A stretch of DNA of 64,000 bases from Clostridium sp. CAG:568 (lineage in GTDB: Bacteria > Bacillota_I > Bacilli_A > RFN20 > CAG-288): assembly GCA_000434395.1 (NCBI GenBank), contig FR878777.1:41931-105930 (forward strand), read 5' to 3'. Below the pieces are notes generated by a model, which worked only from the letters and a program-made list of their open reading frames with translations, made no database searches and had not been told where the DNA came from. This document shows, piece after piece, positions 26,468-35,176 of this stretch (positions within the stretch are counted from its first letter, which is position 1; every line of letters starts with the position of its first letter). A program made the translations under genes and the position numbers.

Positions 26468-27847
26468 TTAATCGTTTTCTTCCAAATATTTTTCCAAATA
26501 AGCCTTGATATCAGCAATAGCAATTCTTTCTTGCTTCATAGAATCGCGGTCTCTAACAGTGACTGAATGATCTTCCAAAGATTGGAAATCATATGTAAAG
26601 CAAAGTGGAGTACCAATTTCATCTTGTCTTCTGTAACGTTTGCCTATCGATCCTGTGGTATCAAAAACACAATCATAATCACAGTGCAATTTATTGAATA
26701 CTTCATTACGTGCATTTTCAACTAGCTTGTTGGATAAAGGCAAGACAGCGAATGTATAAGGTGCTAATCTAGGTTTAAGGTGCATAACTGTTCTAGAGTC
26801 TTTTTCCAATTGTTCAACGTCATATGAATCACACCAAAGAGCAAGCATTAAACGTTGCAATCCGAAGGATGGCTCAACGACATGAGGCAAATACTTTTCA
26901 TGGGTATCAGGGTCGAGATAAGTCAAATCTTGTCCGCTAAATTCTTGATGTCTTCCCAAATCATAATCACCACGGCAAGCGATACCCATCAATTCACCAA
27001 ATCCCCAAGGGAATTTGTATTCGATATCAGTAGTGGCAGACGAATAGAAGGCCAATTCAGCTTTCTCATGATCACGGAATCTGACATTTTCATCCTTCAA
27101 TCCCATTCTTTCTACAAATGATTTACAATTGGACTTATAGAACTCAAACCACTTTTCATCTTCACCTGGTTTAAAGAAAAATTCGATTTCCATCTGTTCA
27201 AATTCTCTTGTACGGAAGACAAAATTACCAGGAGTGATTTCGTTTCTAAAGGATTTACCTATATCGCAAATTCCAAAAGGAAGCTTTAATCTTTGTGAAC
27301 GTTGAACTTTCTTAAAGTTAACAAATATACCTTGAGCAGTCTCAGGTCTTAAATAAACAACAGAAGATGAATCTTGTGTAGCTCCAATGTTTGTCTTAAA
27401 CATCAAAGTAAACTGCCTAATAGAAGTGAAATCATTCTTTCCACATTTGGGGCAAGCCAATTTCTTGTCAGCAATATATTGTTCCATGTCATCTTGAGTC
27501 ATACCATCTACATCGACTCCAGGATACTGGGCCTTAATCAAATCATCGGCACGGAAACGAGATTTGCAATATTTGCAATCAGTTAAAGGATCATTAAATG
27601 TTGCGACATGTCCAGTTGCAACCCAAACTTTGGGATTCATAATAATTGCAGGATCTATCTCGACATTGAATCCTAACTCTCTCACGAAATGATCTCTCCA
27701 AAGTGAGACCAAATGTTGCTTCATCAAAGTACCCAAAGGTCCTAAATCCCATGAATTTGCTAACCCACCATAAATTTCACTTCCAGGATAACAAAATCCA
27801 GTTACAACCAAGTGATTGACGATTTCATCAAAAGAATAATTAGACAT
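26468..27847 (-). CDS. glyQS: Glycyl-tRNA synthetase, single-chain (alpha2) type
   Basis: 459 residues, the homodimeric type found in Mollicutes and some Bacilli rather than the two-gene glyQ/glyS form. N-terminus FDEIVNHLVVTGFCYPGSEIYGG, a zinc-site insertion with CKYC and CPKC, class II motif 2 (GICDIGKSFRNEITPGNFVFRTREFEQMEIE region), and a C-terminal anticodon-binding domain. AGGAGG-like GGAGG precedes the start. In some relatives it lies next to dnaG, as here. Confidence 0.95.
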   Translation of the reverse strand: MSNYSFDEIVNHLVVTGFCYPGSEIYGGLANSWDLGPLGTLMKQHLVSLWRDHFVRELGFNVEIDPAIIMNPKVWVATGHVATFNDPLTDCKYCKSRFRADDLIKAQYPGVDVDGMTQDDMEQYIADKKLACPKCGKNDFTSIRQFTLMFKTNIGATQDSSSVVYLRPETAQGIFVNFKKVQRSQRLKLPFGICDIGKSFRNEITPGNFVFRTREFEQMEIEFFFKPGEDEKWFEFYKSNCKSFVERMGLKDENVRFRDHEKAELAFYSSATTDIEYKFPWGFGELMGIACRGDYDLGRHQEFSGQDLTYLDPDTHEKYLPHVVEPSFGLQRLMLALWCDSYDVEQLEKDSRTVMHLKPRLAPYTFAVLPLSNKLVENARNEVFNKLHCDYDCVFDTTGSIGKRYRRQDEIGTPLCFTYDFQSLEDHSVTVRDRDSMKQERIAIADIKAYLEKYLEEND

Positions 27848-27925
27848 AAAAGCCTCCGATAACCTTAATAATATACTCCCTTTTTATTATAATTGAGCAC
27901 TAAAAAAGGGTCCTATCACAAATAC

Positions 27926-28681
27926 TTATTTCAACGAGGATATGAAAAGAGAAAACGTTTCTAATCTAGCACCATAATCATTTTTCAAGAAGCTTACCAT
28001 GGATGAACAAACTGAAATCAATATAGATGTATCGATTTTTTCTGGGGTACAATCTTCAAGAGGGGTTTGGAATAGATACTTATAGGTTAAAAGTTCTTTT
28101 CTTGGCAAAGGATTCAATAACAACTCCCGAGAACAAGAGTCGCATATAAACCCACCTTCGTCAAAAGAAAAAGATACTATATGATCAGTCCTTGAACAAT
28201 TCACACACCCTGCTGTCTCAGGCTCAAAACCAAGAAATTCAAATGACTTAGACAGAAACAAGGAAAATGCTCCTAATGGGGATTTCTTTTCTTTTAAGAT
28301 TTCCAAAGCTCTTTGATAAACCAAGAACAATCCTTGTGCATCATCTTGATCATCGATGAGAAGCTCATCGATAGATTCTGATACGAGCATAAAGAACAAT
28401 GAAGTAGGAAGATCAGAGGCAAAATTGCCAAAATTTGAAACGATGCTAATATTCCTTAACATCAATACACCGGTTTCACTTTCGCCTTTATAAGCTAAGT
28501 CAAAATCACAAAGGGAACCGACTATACTTCCAACAGGAATATTTTTTCCACCAACTTTGTTTCCGTTAGTCGCCAAAACTTGAATCAAGGAATTTTTTGT
28601 CAATATTAACAACAGAGAGCCTTTTTCACCCCTTTGCTTAGAAGAAATCAAATAGCCACGAACAACTTTCTTCAATTCCAT
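27926..28681 (-). CDS. recO: DNA repair protein RecO
   Basis: 251 residues. N-terminal OB-fold (RGYLISSKQRGEKGSLLLILTKNSLIQVLA) and a C-terminal zinc site (CVNCSRTD..FICDSCS). RecO loads RecA on SSB-coated DNA together with RecR. The start lies 5 nt behind the era stop with no strong ribosome binding site, suggesting coupling. Order era-recO is conserved in Firmicutes. Confidence 0.93.
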   Translation of the reverse strand: MELKKVVRGYLISSKQRGEKGSLLLILTKNSLIQVLATNGNKVGGKNIPVGSIVGSLCDFDLAYKGESETGVLMLRNISIVSNFGNFASDLPTSLFFMLVSESIDELLIDDQDDAQGLFLVYQRALEILKEKKSPLGAFSLFLSKSFEFLGFEPETAGCVNCSRTDHIVSFSFDEGGFICDSCSRELLLNPLPRKELLTYKYLFQTPLEDCTPEKIDTSILISVCSSMVSFLKNDYGARLETFSLFISSLK

Positions 28682-28686
28682 ATATT

Positions 28687-29565
28687 TTATTGACCAGATC
28701 CATCCAAATTATGCTGTTGAAGGAACTTGGAATCATTTCTCCAATCTTCAGCTACTGTAACAGTTAATTTAACAAAAACATCTTTTTTCACATATTGATG
28801 TATGGCATCTTCTGAAAACTTAGATATTTGAGCGATCATCTTTCCACCTTTTCCGATGACAATGCCCTTCTCAGATTCTCTTTCAACATAAATTTTTCCA
28901 GTAATCATCACACTTTTCTCATCTTCGTCGATATGCTTGATTTCGACATATATGGAATGAGGAACTTCATCTTTCAAAAGACGCATGCATTTTTCACGGA
29001 TGAATTCAGCAAAGACAAATTCTCTTGGTCTATCTGTAGCAATATCATTAGGATATAAAGGAAGGCCTTCAGGTAATTGATCTTTAATAGCCTTGACTAA
29101 ATCATCAATTCCATATTTCTTTAAAGCAGAGCAATGAATATATGTGGCATCAGGTAAAAGCTTTTTTAGCTTCACGAGCTTAGCTTCACCTTCATCGACA
29201 CGAATCAAATCAATTTTGTTATAAGCAACTATAACTGGAAGGCCGCAATTTTTAACCTTTTCTACCATATCTTTATCTATGCCTTCTTGGCAGGCAAAAA
29301 CAAAAAGAAGTACATCGGCGCTTTGCTTTGCTGTTTCGCTATCTCTAAGCAAAGCTGAGCCTAATTTTTTATGAGGAGTAAAAACACCCGGTGTATCGAT
29401 AAAAACGATTTGACTATCGTCATCATTGTAAATTCCAATAATATTCTCTCTAGTCGTTTGAGGCTTTTCCGATACTGCCATCAACTTAAAGCCTAATATA
29501 TCATTTAGCAATGTTGATTTTCCTGCATTAGCTTTTCCATATATAGCTACAAATCCTGCTTTCAT
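28687..29565 (-). CDS. era: GTPase Era
   Basis: 292 residues. G1 GKANAGKST, G3 DTPG, G4 NKID; C-terminal KH domain with VIGKGGKMIAQI for binding the 3' end of 16S rRNA. Acts in 30S maturation. Its ATG overlaps the stop of cdd (ATGA). The P-loop reads GKANAGKS rather than GRPNVGKS, still a valid GxxxxGKS. Confidence 0.95.
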   Translation of the reverse strand: MKAGFVAIYGKANAGKSTLLNDILGFKLMAVSEKPQTTRENIIGIYNDDDSQIVFIDTPGVFTPHKKLGSALLRDSETAKQSADVLLFVFACQEGIDKDMVEKVKNCGLPVIVAYNKIDLIRVDEGEAKLVKLKKLLPDATYIHCSALKKYGIDDLVKAIKDQLPEGLPLYPNDIATDRPREFVFAEFIREKCMRLLKDEVPHSIYVEIKHIDEDEKSVMITGKIYVERESEKGIVIGKGGKMIAQISKFSEDAIHQYVKKDVFVKLTVTVAEDWRNDSKFLQQHNLDGSGQ

Positions 29566-29987
29566 ATCAAGTTATCCTTTCCAAACCCATAAGGCAATAA
29601 TTCTTCCACAGTAGACTCTACTTCAGGCCCACTTCCATTAAACATAAATACAGGTGTTTCCTTAGGGCATTTCTCATATAAGAATTGACGACATACACCA
29701 CAAGGAGAACCGACAAGAGGTGACTCAAGATAAATTCCAATTGCCTTGATATCTTTTGAAGTAACGCCATATTGAGAAATGGCGCTGACCATAGCAACTC
29801 TTTCAGCACAAATCGTCACTGAATAAGCACTGTTTTCAATATTAAAGCCACAAATACACCTATTGTCATTAAGCATAATTGCACAACCCACACCGAATTT
29901 AGAATAAGTACACTGAGATTTTCCAAAAGCTTCCTTAGCCTTGGATTTCAATAATTCAACCTCATCATCTGTTAATCTTTTGGCCAT
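29562..29987 (-). CDS. cdd: Cytidine deaminase
   Basis: Zinc enzyme that converts cytidine to uridine. Cysteine-type active site: CAERVA supplies a Cys ligand and the catalytic Glu, PCGVC the other two Cys. The substrate-binding FNIENSAYSVT is present. I start at 29987 (141 residues), with GGGAG 8 nt upstream; a start at 30002 would begin inside that site. The first codons lie inside ybeY in another frame, and the stop overlaps era. Confidence 0.93.
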   Translation of the reverse strand: MAKRLTDDEVELLKSKAKEAFGKSQCTYSKFGVGCAIMLNDNRCICGFNIENSAYSVTICAERVAMVSAISQYGVTSKDIKAIGIYLESPLVGSPCGVCRQFLYEKCPKETPVFMFNGSGPEVESTVEELLPYGFGKDNLI

Positions 29988-30454
29988 ACACAACTCTCCC
30001 AATCAAACTCAAAGGAATTCAATATATCATTCTGCAAAGCGAACATGACAACAGCATCCTCATGACTTCTTGCGTGATCATAGCCTAAATTATGAAGAGT
30101 TCCATGAATAAACAAAAATGCAAGTTCACGACAAGTAGGATGCTTAAATTCTAAAGCTTGTCTTCTTGCAGTATCCAACGAGATAACAACCTCGCCCAAG
30201 TTGGTAAAAGGCAATCCTTCTTCATCTTCTCCTTCTTCAAAAGAGAAAGAAAGGACATCGGTTGGTCTGTCCGTATTTCTGTATTCAAGATTTAACTTGT
30301 GAATAGTCTCATCATTCACTATTGTCAAAGACTCAAGAATATTGTCAATCTTTTGAAACTTGGCAATATGATTAAGCAAGTCTTTAAACATTTTTTCCAA
30401 ACCAATGCATTTTTCAGTTTGATCATCGAATTCCAATGTGTTTTCAAGATTCAT
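29972..30454 (-). CDS. ybeY: Endoribonuclease YbeY
   Basis: 160 residues. Zinc motif HGTLHNLGYDH (HxxxHxxxxxH) near the C-terminus, and the family signature YRNTDRPTDVLSFSF. Processes the 16S rRNA 3' end and takes part in ribosome quality control. Overlaps cdd by 16 nt and the upstream C39-type gene by 11 nt, so the block C39-ybeY-cdd-era-recO is tightly packed. Confidence 0.95.
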   Translation of the reverse strand: MNLENTLEFDDQTEKCIGLEKMFKDLLNHIAKFQKIDNILESLTIVNDETIHKLNLEYRNTDRPTDVLSFSFEEGEDEEGLPFTNLGEVVISLDTARRQALEFKHPTCRELAFLFIHGTLHNLGYDHARSHEDAVVMFALQNDILNSFEFDWESCVWPKD

Positions 30455-31673
30455 TTTTAGTCTCTTTTCCTACTACATTATGATACCATTTTTCCTTCTT
30501 CTTTTCGAGAATCTCATCAAATTTTGGCCCACATTTAAACATCAGCATCTTCACTTTGTCTTTTTTTGAAAAATCATCATCGATTCTAATGATATAAAGA
30601 ATGCTTCCCACAAGGAAAACAAGATTTGATAAAAAATAATCTAGCGAGAAATTGTTCTGCATGAAGCTAATCAAAGCCAAAAAAGCACAGGTTAACACTA
30701 TGCATAACAAGTTAGGTAGATATGAAAGTAAAAGGCATAAATTTGATTTGTTCCAAACAGAAAGAAACATCTCATCTTTCACAATATCGGATCTCATTTT
30801 GTTTTCATCATAACTAATCCTTCCTCTTTTTAAATCTATAAAACAATTTAATATCATTCTCATAGCTAAGAACAACCAGACTCCAACACCAAAATAAATA
30901 GCGATGTAACAATTCATATTAAATGCCATTACACTAGCTAAAACTAAAAAAGTAAATTTGTTTAGTATTCCGTTTTCATATGATAATTCTTCATTTACAA
31001 CTTTGACCGAGTCTTCGAAAGCGGTCTGATTAAAACATAGATTTTGATATGGGATAGATTTGTTCAAGACAAAGGTTTTTAATGCGTTGGAATTAACCCA
31101 CATAGTAAATAATGCAGATAATAAGAAAACGCCCAATGAAGCAAATGAATAAATCCAGTAGGTATTATTATTAAAAGAATAAAGGAACAATACACCCGTT
31201 ACGCATCTTATCAAAGCCATCAATCCCAAGCATAAAGTTGTCGATTTATTCAAAACTTCTGGCCTTGCCTTCTTCTTGATTTTCACTTTATTATCATTCT
31301 GATAGACTAATAACCCTCTTCCAGTCATCTCTTCCTTCAATTCATTTTCCCTCATCCATAAATAGCCATAGGCAGGATCATATACCAACCATTTGTCACC
31401 TTTTTTCTTCTTCAAGAAAACAAAATGATTTGTTTTGTTCCTCGTAAGTTGAGCTATGAAACCAGTTTTTTCAGGAATACTATTGAAATCTTCAATCGCT
31501 ACGCCTTTAGATTTAACTCCTAGTTTTGCTAATTCGTTCCTCATTGAAAGCAAGTTGTTCTTCATCTCAGATAAAGTTAAGTAATCATTTCTCTTAATGG
31601 AATAACAGAATCTATAACTTTCCCTAACCACCGCTTTAAAGCAACTCTTTTCATCTTCTTGCAACATCATCAT
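30444..31673 (-). CDS. C39 peptidase-like domain fused to a six-helix membrane domain
   Basis: 409 residues. The first ~125 resemble the C39 leader-peptidase domain of bacteriocin exporters: Gln5 (oxyanion), Cys11 (nucleophile), His83 (NHFVFL) and Asp99 (VYDPA) are in the right order and spacing. Six hydrophobic spans follow (about 143-167, 171-193, 239-258, 260-279, 311-338, 343-363), then a short basic tail. No ATP-binding domain is present, unlike peptidase-containing ABC transporters. The GGAGGA ribosome binding site lies in the upstream terminator hairpin. It precedes ybeY. Substrate unknown; a separate ATPase encoded elsewhere is possible. Confidence 0.65.
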   Translation of the reverse strand: MMMLQEDEKSCFKAVVRESYRFCYSIKRNDYLTLSEMKNNLLSMRNELAKLGVKSKGVAIEDFNSIPEKTGFIAQLTRNKTNHFVFLKKKKGDKWLVYDPAYGYLWMRENELKEEMTGRGLLVYQNDNKVKIKKKARPEVLNKSTTLCLGLMALIRCVTGVLFLYSFNNNTYWIYSFASLGVFLLSALFTMWVNSNALKTFVLNKSIPYQNLCFNQTAFEDSVKVVNEELSYENGILNKFTFLVLASVMAFNMNCYIAIYFGVGVWLFLAMRMILNCFIDLKRGRISYDENKMRSDIVKDEMFLSVWNKSNLCLLLSYLPNLLCIVLTCAFLALISFMQNNFSLDYFLSNLVFLVGSILYIIRIDDDFSKKDKVKMLMFKCGPKFDEILEKKKEKWYHNVVGKETKNES

Positions 31674-31708
31674 AGAAAAAATCCTCCAACAAATATGTGG
31701 GAGGATTT
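31674..31708 (-). terminator. Terminator behind dnaI containing the next gene's ribosome binding site
   Basis: On the minus strand AAATCCTCC (31700-31708) pairs with GGAGGATTT (31679-31687) over a 12 nt loop, followed by a T run. The 3' arm contains GGAGGA, which is 8 nt from the start of the C39-type gene. Read-through RNA would therefore hide that ribosome binding site. Confidence 0.75.
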
Positions 31709-31728
31709 AATGAAATCTATAGAAAAAT

Positions 31729-32676
31729 CTAAAAATACAACTGATCTTCTTTTGTTTTATGTTCTTCCATAAGAGAATTTAAGGATGTTGTTATTTGTTT
31801 TCTCGTGCTTGGAAGTGGTGACAATCCACCTACAAATGTTGCCAAACTGTCATTAATACAACCAAAAGTAATTTTACCTTGAGATTTTCTCATCGATAAA
31901 AAAGGAATGAATACAGATTCGATAAAATTCTTATTAGTAGGCAGGGCTTCTAAATTGTATAGGCAGAGAATATCAGCGTTTTTGCCCATTTCTAAATAAG
32001 ACATTGCACTTTCATCTTTTCCCAAAGTTAAAGAAATTCTTGAAAATGTCTCTCCTGATGATAAACAAGCTACTTTTTTCTCGACTCGTGCACCTAAGTA
32101 AGAGACAAAATCCAAAAGATACTGTCCATTTCCGTTGGAAAATGTATAAAGAAAACCTTTTGCACAACTATTACCATTTAGATAAGACGAAAACTTATTT
32201 AATGTATCTTTCGCATCGTTCAAAAAAGGAATGGGTTGAACATATATTGGAGTGTTTTTGATATCCTTTAAGATTTTCTCACCATTGGAGACAATTCTTT
32301 CTCTGCTTTTGTTATCAGAGCAAAGAATGTTAGACAATGCTTTTAAATGTTTTTTCTGAGCATTTGAATATACATATTTAAGAACCAAACATTCCGAATA
32401 AGGATCATATTCCAGCATTGGAACATTCCCATCTTTTCCGACTAACAAATCGATGTTATCATGCTTCTCTCTAAATTCCAAAAAGACATCGATGGCAGTT
32501 AGGGACTTATCAAAGACATCATTGTTCTTATCTTTTAATAGTCTTTCAATATATCTTTTGCAATCCAATTTTTTGTTAAGTCTCTCAATGATTTCATTCT
32601 TATATTCTTTTAAATTGTCTTCATTGATAGAAGCTTGCGCAAAGCCTGCATTTTTGAAAGTAACCCATTCTCCCAT
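31729..32676 (-). CDS. dnaI: DnaI-like helicase loader with degenerate ATPase motifs
   Basis: 315 residues, placed 2 nt behind dnaB as in Bacillus. An N-terminal helical domain is followed by a C-terminal region matching the DnaI AAA+ domain in layout: KGFLYTFSNGNGQYLLD (about 173-189) stands where KGLYLYGxxGVGKTYLL is expected, and ADILCLYNLEAL (about 234-245) where the Walker B VLxLDDIGAE is expected. Both the P-loop lysine and the Walker B aspartates are missing. In Bacillus DnaI loads the replicative helicase with DnaB and DnaD. Identity rests on synteny plus fold pattern. Confidence 0.7.
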   Translation of the reverse strand: MGEWVTFKNAGFAQASINEDNLKEYKNEIIERLNKKLDCKRYIERLLKDKNNDVFDKSLTAIDVFLEFREKHDNIDLLVGKDGNVPMLEYDPYSECLVLKYVYSNAQKKHLKALSNILCSDNKSRERIVSNGEKILKDIKNTPIYVQPIPFLNDAKDTLNKFSSYLNGNSCAKGFLYTFSNGNGQYLLDFVSYLGARVEKKVACLSSGETFSRISLTLGKDESAMSYLEMGKNADILCLYNLEALPTNKNFIESVFIPFLSMRKSQGKITFGCINDSLATFVGGLSPLPSTRKQITTSLNSLMEEHKTKEDQLYF

Positions 32677-32678
32677 GA

Positions 32679-34004
32679 CTACATACCCTCCAATAATTTC
32701 TTAGCAAATTCTTCTGCTTCCTTAGATAACTCGACATTATCGTTCTCGGAATTATCTGTCACAACTTTATTAAGCTTTTCATCCTCTTCAGTTACATCAC
32801 TTTGTACTTGATTATCATAGGAATTTATTTTATCGAGCATACCAGTTTGATAAGCAATTTTCTTTTCACGTTTCTTTTTAAACTTCTTATTTTGTTCCTT
32901 CAAAATAATGGAACATCCATACGCATCTTTAGGATTACTTCCTTTAACAGACATAGCAACTTTTTCAAGATAAGCTAAAGCTGGTAGTTGATTATTATTT
33001 TTCAGAAGACAATAATCAATTATATTATTTACCACACCTCTAGGAAAATTAAAATCATCTTGAAAAGTTTGTAAATCACTCAAGATTGAATCAGGAAGCT
33101 TAGACATATTTAATCTTGCACAAACATAAGTAGGTGTAGGATATTGATCTTGTTGTTTGAATACTTCAGCATTTTTGGAACTACCAAAATATGTAGGATA
33201 TGAAGTTTCATCATTGAAAGAATCAGTCAAAAAACTAGACCTATCTTTGCAAAGTCTTACAAATTTGTCCTTAAGGAATACATTATCGCTGGTAGTTGCT
33301 TGAAGGATAAATTTAACTGTATCTTCAATTGACAACCCATAAAAATATAAAGTCGATTTTATTGTTGAATAATCATTTTCAATACTAGAAAAAGGTATAC
33401 CATTCTTATCGAGTTCTTTTTTAAATGCATCTTCATCGAAAGAATCTATCGTAGTCTTTCCACGTTTATCCTCTATTTTACCTGTATCTTCTTCATTTTG
33501 TTCGAAGGACAAACCTGCCAAATCAAAGACATTTCCTAACTTAGCCGTCTCTTCTTTAAAATCTTTGGATATTTTTTCTCCTTTTATGAAAATATTTTTA
33601 ACATTTTCAAATCTTTTATACCCGATATAATTAGTCAAAAGTGATGTGAGAATTGAATCATTGAAAAATTTCTTAGCGGATAAAGGCGGCACGACTTTGA
33701 AGAAAAAAGCTTCATTAGCATCATCTTCATTTCCTTTATGAAATGTGGAGAGAAGTCCGATGCCTTCAAGTCTTTTCCTCGCTACATTCAAAGAAGAACT
33801 GTTCATTCCGGTAAAAGAGAAAATATCTTCGCCAAAACAAAATGGTTGAGACAAAGAGCCTATAGTGAGCAAATATTCATATAATGTCATTCCGTCAGAT
33901 CCAATCATAGGAAGATAGCAAAGATAAAGAACCTTATAATCTCCTATGGACATAGAAAAATTAACGCTAACTGTAATTTCACAATTCTTTGTCACTTCAC
34001 TCAT
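32679..34004 (-). CDS. dnaB: Replication initiation and membrane attachment protein DnaB
   Basis: 441 residues. The N-terminal winged-helix part (DYKVLYLCYLPMIGSDGMTLYEYL) is the hallmark of Firmicutes DnaB/DnaD proteins. A second DnaB_2-type domain occurs around residues 280-365 (FPRGVVNNIIDYCLLKNNNQLPALAYLEKVA). The tail is charged. With DnaD and DnaI it loads the DnaC helicase at oriC and at restart sites. The start has a GAGGT ribosome binding site and is divergent from pfkA across 198 nt. Confidence 0.88.
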   Translation of the reverse strand: MSEVTKNCEITVSVNFSMSIGDYKVLYLCYLPMIGSDGMTLYEYLLTIGSLSQPFCFGEDIFSFTGMNSSSLNVARKRLEGIGLLSTFHKGNEDDANEAFFFKVVPPLSAKKFFNDSILTSLLTNYIGYKRFENVKNIFIKGEKISKDFKEETAKLGNVFDLAGLSFEQNEEDTGKIEDKRGKTTIDSFDEDAFKKELDKNGIPFSSIENDYSTIKSTLYFYGLSIEDTVKFILQATTSDNVFLKDKFVRLCKDRSSFLTDSFNDETSYPTYFGSSKNAEVFKQQDQYPTPTYVCARLNMSKLPDSILSDLQTFQDDFNFPRGVVNNIIDYCLLKNNNQLPALAYLEKVAMSVKGSNPKDAYGCSIILKEQNKKFKKKREKKIAYQTGMLDKINSYDNQVQSDVTEEDEKLNKVVTDNSENDNVELSKEAEEFAKKLLEGM

Positions 34005-34202
34005 ATTCTTACCTCATACTTATATTTTATACCTTGTTAGCAATATTTGGAAAACAAAGTAAAGAACAACTTCAAATGTACCAAGAAAAACACAATCCCA
34101 TTAAATTTAGGAAAACATAGAAGGTATCTATGCTAACCCTTTCATTATGTTAATCCATATTCCTTTTTTTTTGATATATTTATATGTGCCAGAGGTACGG
34201 AT

Positions 34203-35174
34203 ATGGAACAAACAAAGAAAAGATTGGTTGTGTTGACTTCTGGCGGTGATGCACCCGGTATGAACGCGTGCGTTCGTGCAATCACTAGAAAAGCCATAAA
34301 TCAAGGTGTTGATGTCCTTGCAGCACTAGACGGATTTAGAGGTCTTTCCGAGGGTGACTTTATACCGCTTGACTATGAAAGTGTATCCGGGGTCATTGAT
34401 CGCGGTGGTACTTTCATAGGCACTGCTCGCTATCCTGCATTTTTAGAGGAAACAACAAGACTAAAAGCCTGGGCACACCTCAAAAAAGAAAATGCTATAG
34501 GAGTAATCGGTATAGGTGGAGATGGAACATATCACGGTTTGAAAGCTTTAAGTGAACTTTCTACCAATGTGATCGGTGTACCGGGAACAATTGACAACGA
34601 TATTCCTTTGACCGATTTCACTCTAGGTTTTTCCACGGCATTAGACACAATAGTCGAAGCTTTAGGAAGAATCAGGGATACCATGTCGTCCCACCATCGT
34701 ATATTCGTTGTTGAAGTTATGGGCCGACACTGTGGGGAACTTGCCTCTTACGCTGGATTGGCTTCAGGCGCAGATTGCGTTATTACAAAGGACAACTTTG
34801 TCGATTACAATACGTGTGTCGAGCAGATTAGAGAAGTAAAGGAAAGACGTGGCAAGCGTCAACTCCTTATCGTTTGTCAGGAAAATGTATTGGATGTGGC
34901 AAAACTTGCGACCCTATCCGAGAAAGCTACTGGCATCGAGTCCCGCTATGAGGTGCTTGGACATATCCAACGTGGGGGCTTCCCTTCCGCCTATGATCGT
35001 GTACTGGGAACGTTATTGGGCGAAAAGGCAGCAACCCTCCTCTTAGAAGGATCAAGTGGATTAGCTGTGGGCATTGAAGACTACAAAGTAACTACACATT
35101 CATTTGTCGAAGTGCTCAATTCACAACGCAAGTTGCATCCCGAATTATTGGATGCTGAAAGGAACATTAGGTAA
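34203..35174 (+). CDS. pfkA: ATP-dependent 6-phosphofructokinase
   Basis: 323 residues. VLTSGGDAPGMNA binds nucleotide and GIGGDGTYHG the phosphates; VPGTIDNDIPLTDFTLGF carries the catalytic Asp. The glycine in PGTIDND (lysine in PPi-dependent enzymes) points to ATP as donor. Commits fructose 6-phosphate to glycolysis. First gene of a glycolytic cluster with pyk (2 nt behind) and a glucokinase. These genes use CGT and GTC-type codons more than their neighbours, as expected for high expression. Confidence 0.95.
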   Translation: MEQTKKRLVVLTSGGDAPGMNACVRAITRKAINQGVDVLAALDGFRGLSEGDFIPLDYESVSGVIDRGGTFIGTARYPAFLEETTRLKAWAHLKKENAIGVIGIGGDGTYHGLKALSELSTNVIGVPGTIDNDIPLTDFTLGFSTALDTIVEALGRIRDTMSSHHRIFVVEVMGRHCGELASYAGLASGADCVITKDNFVDYNTCVEQIREVKERRGKRQLLIVCQENVLDVAKLATLSEKATGIESRYEVLGHIQRGGFPSAYDRVLGTLLGEKAATLLLEGSSGLAVGIEDYKVTTHSFVEVLNSQRKLHPELLDAERNIR

Positions 35175-35176
35175 CC

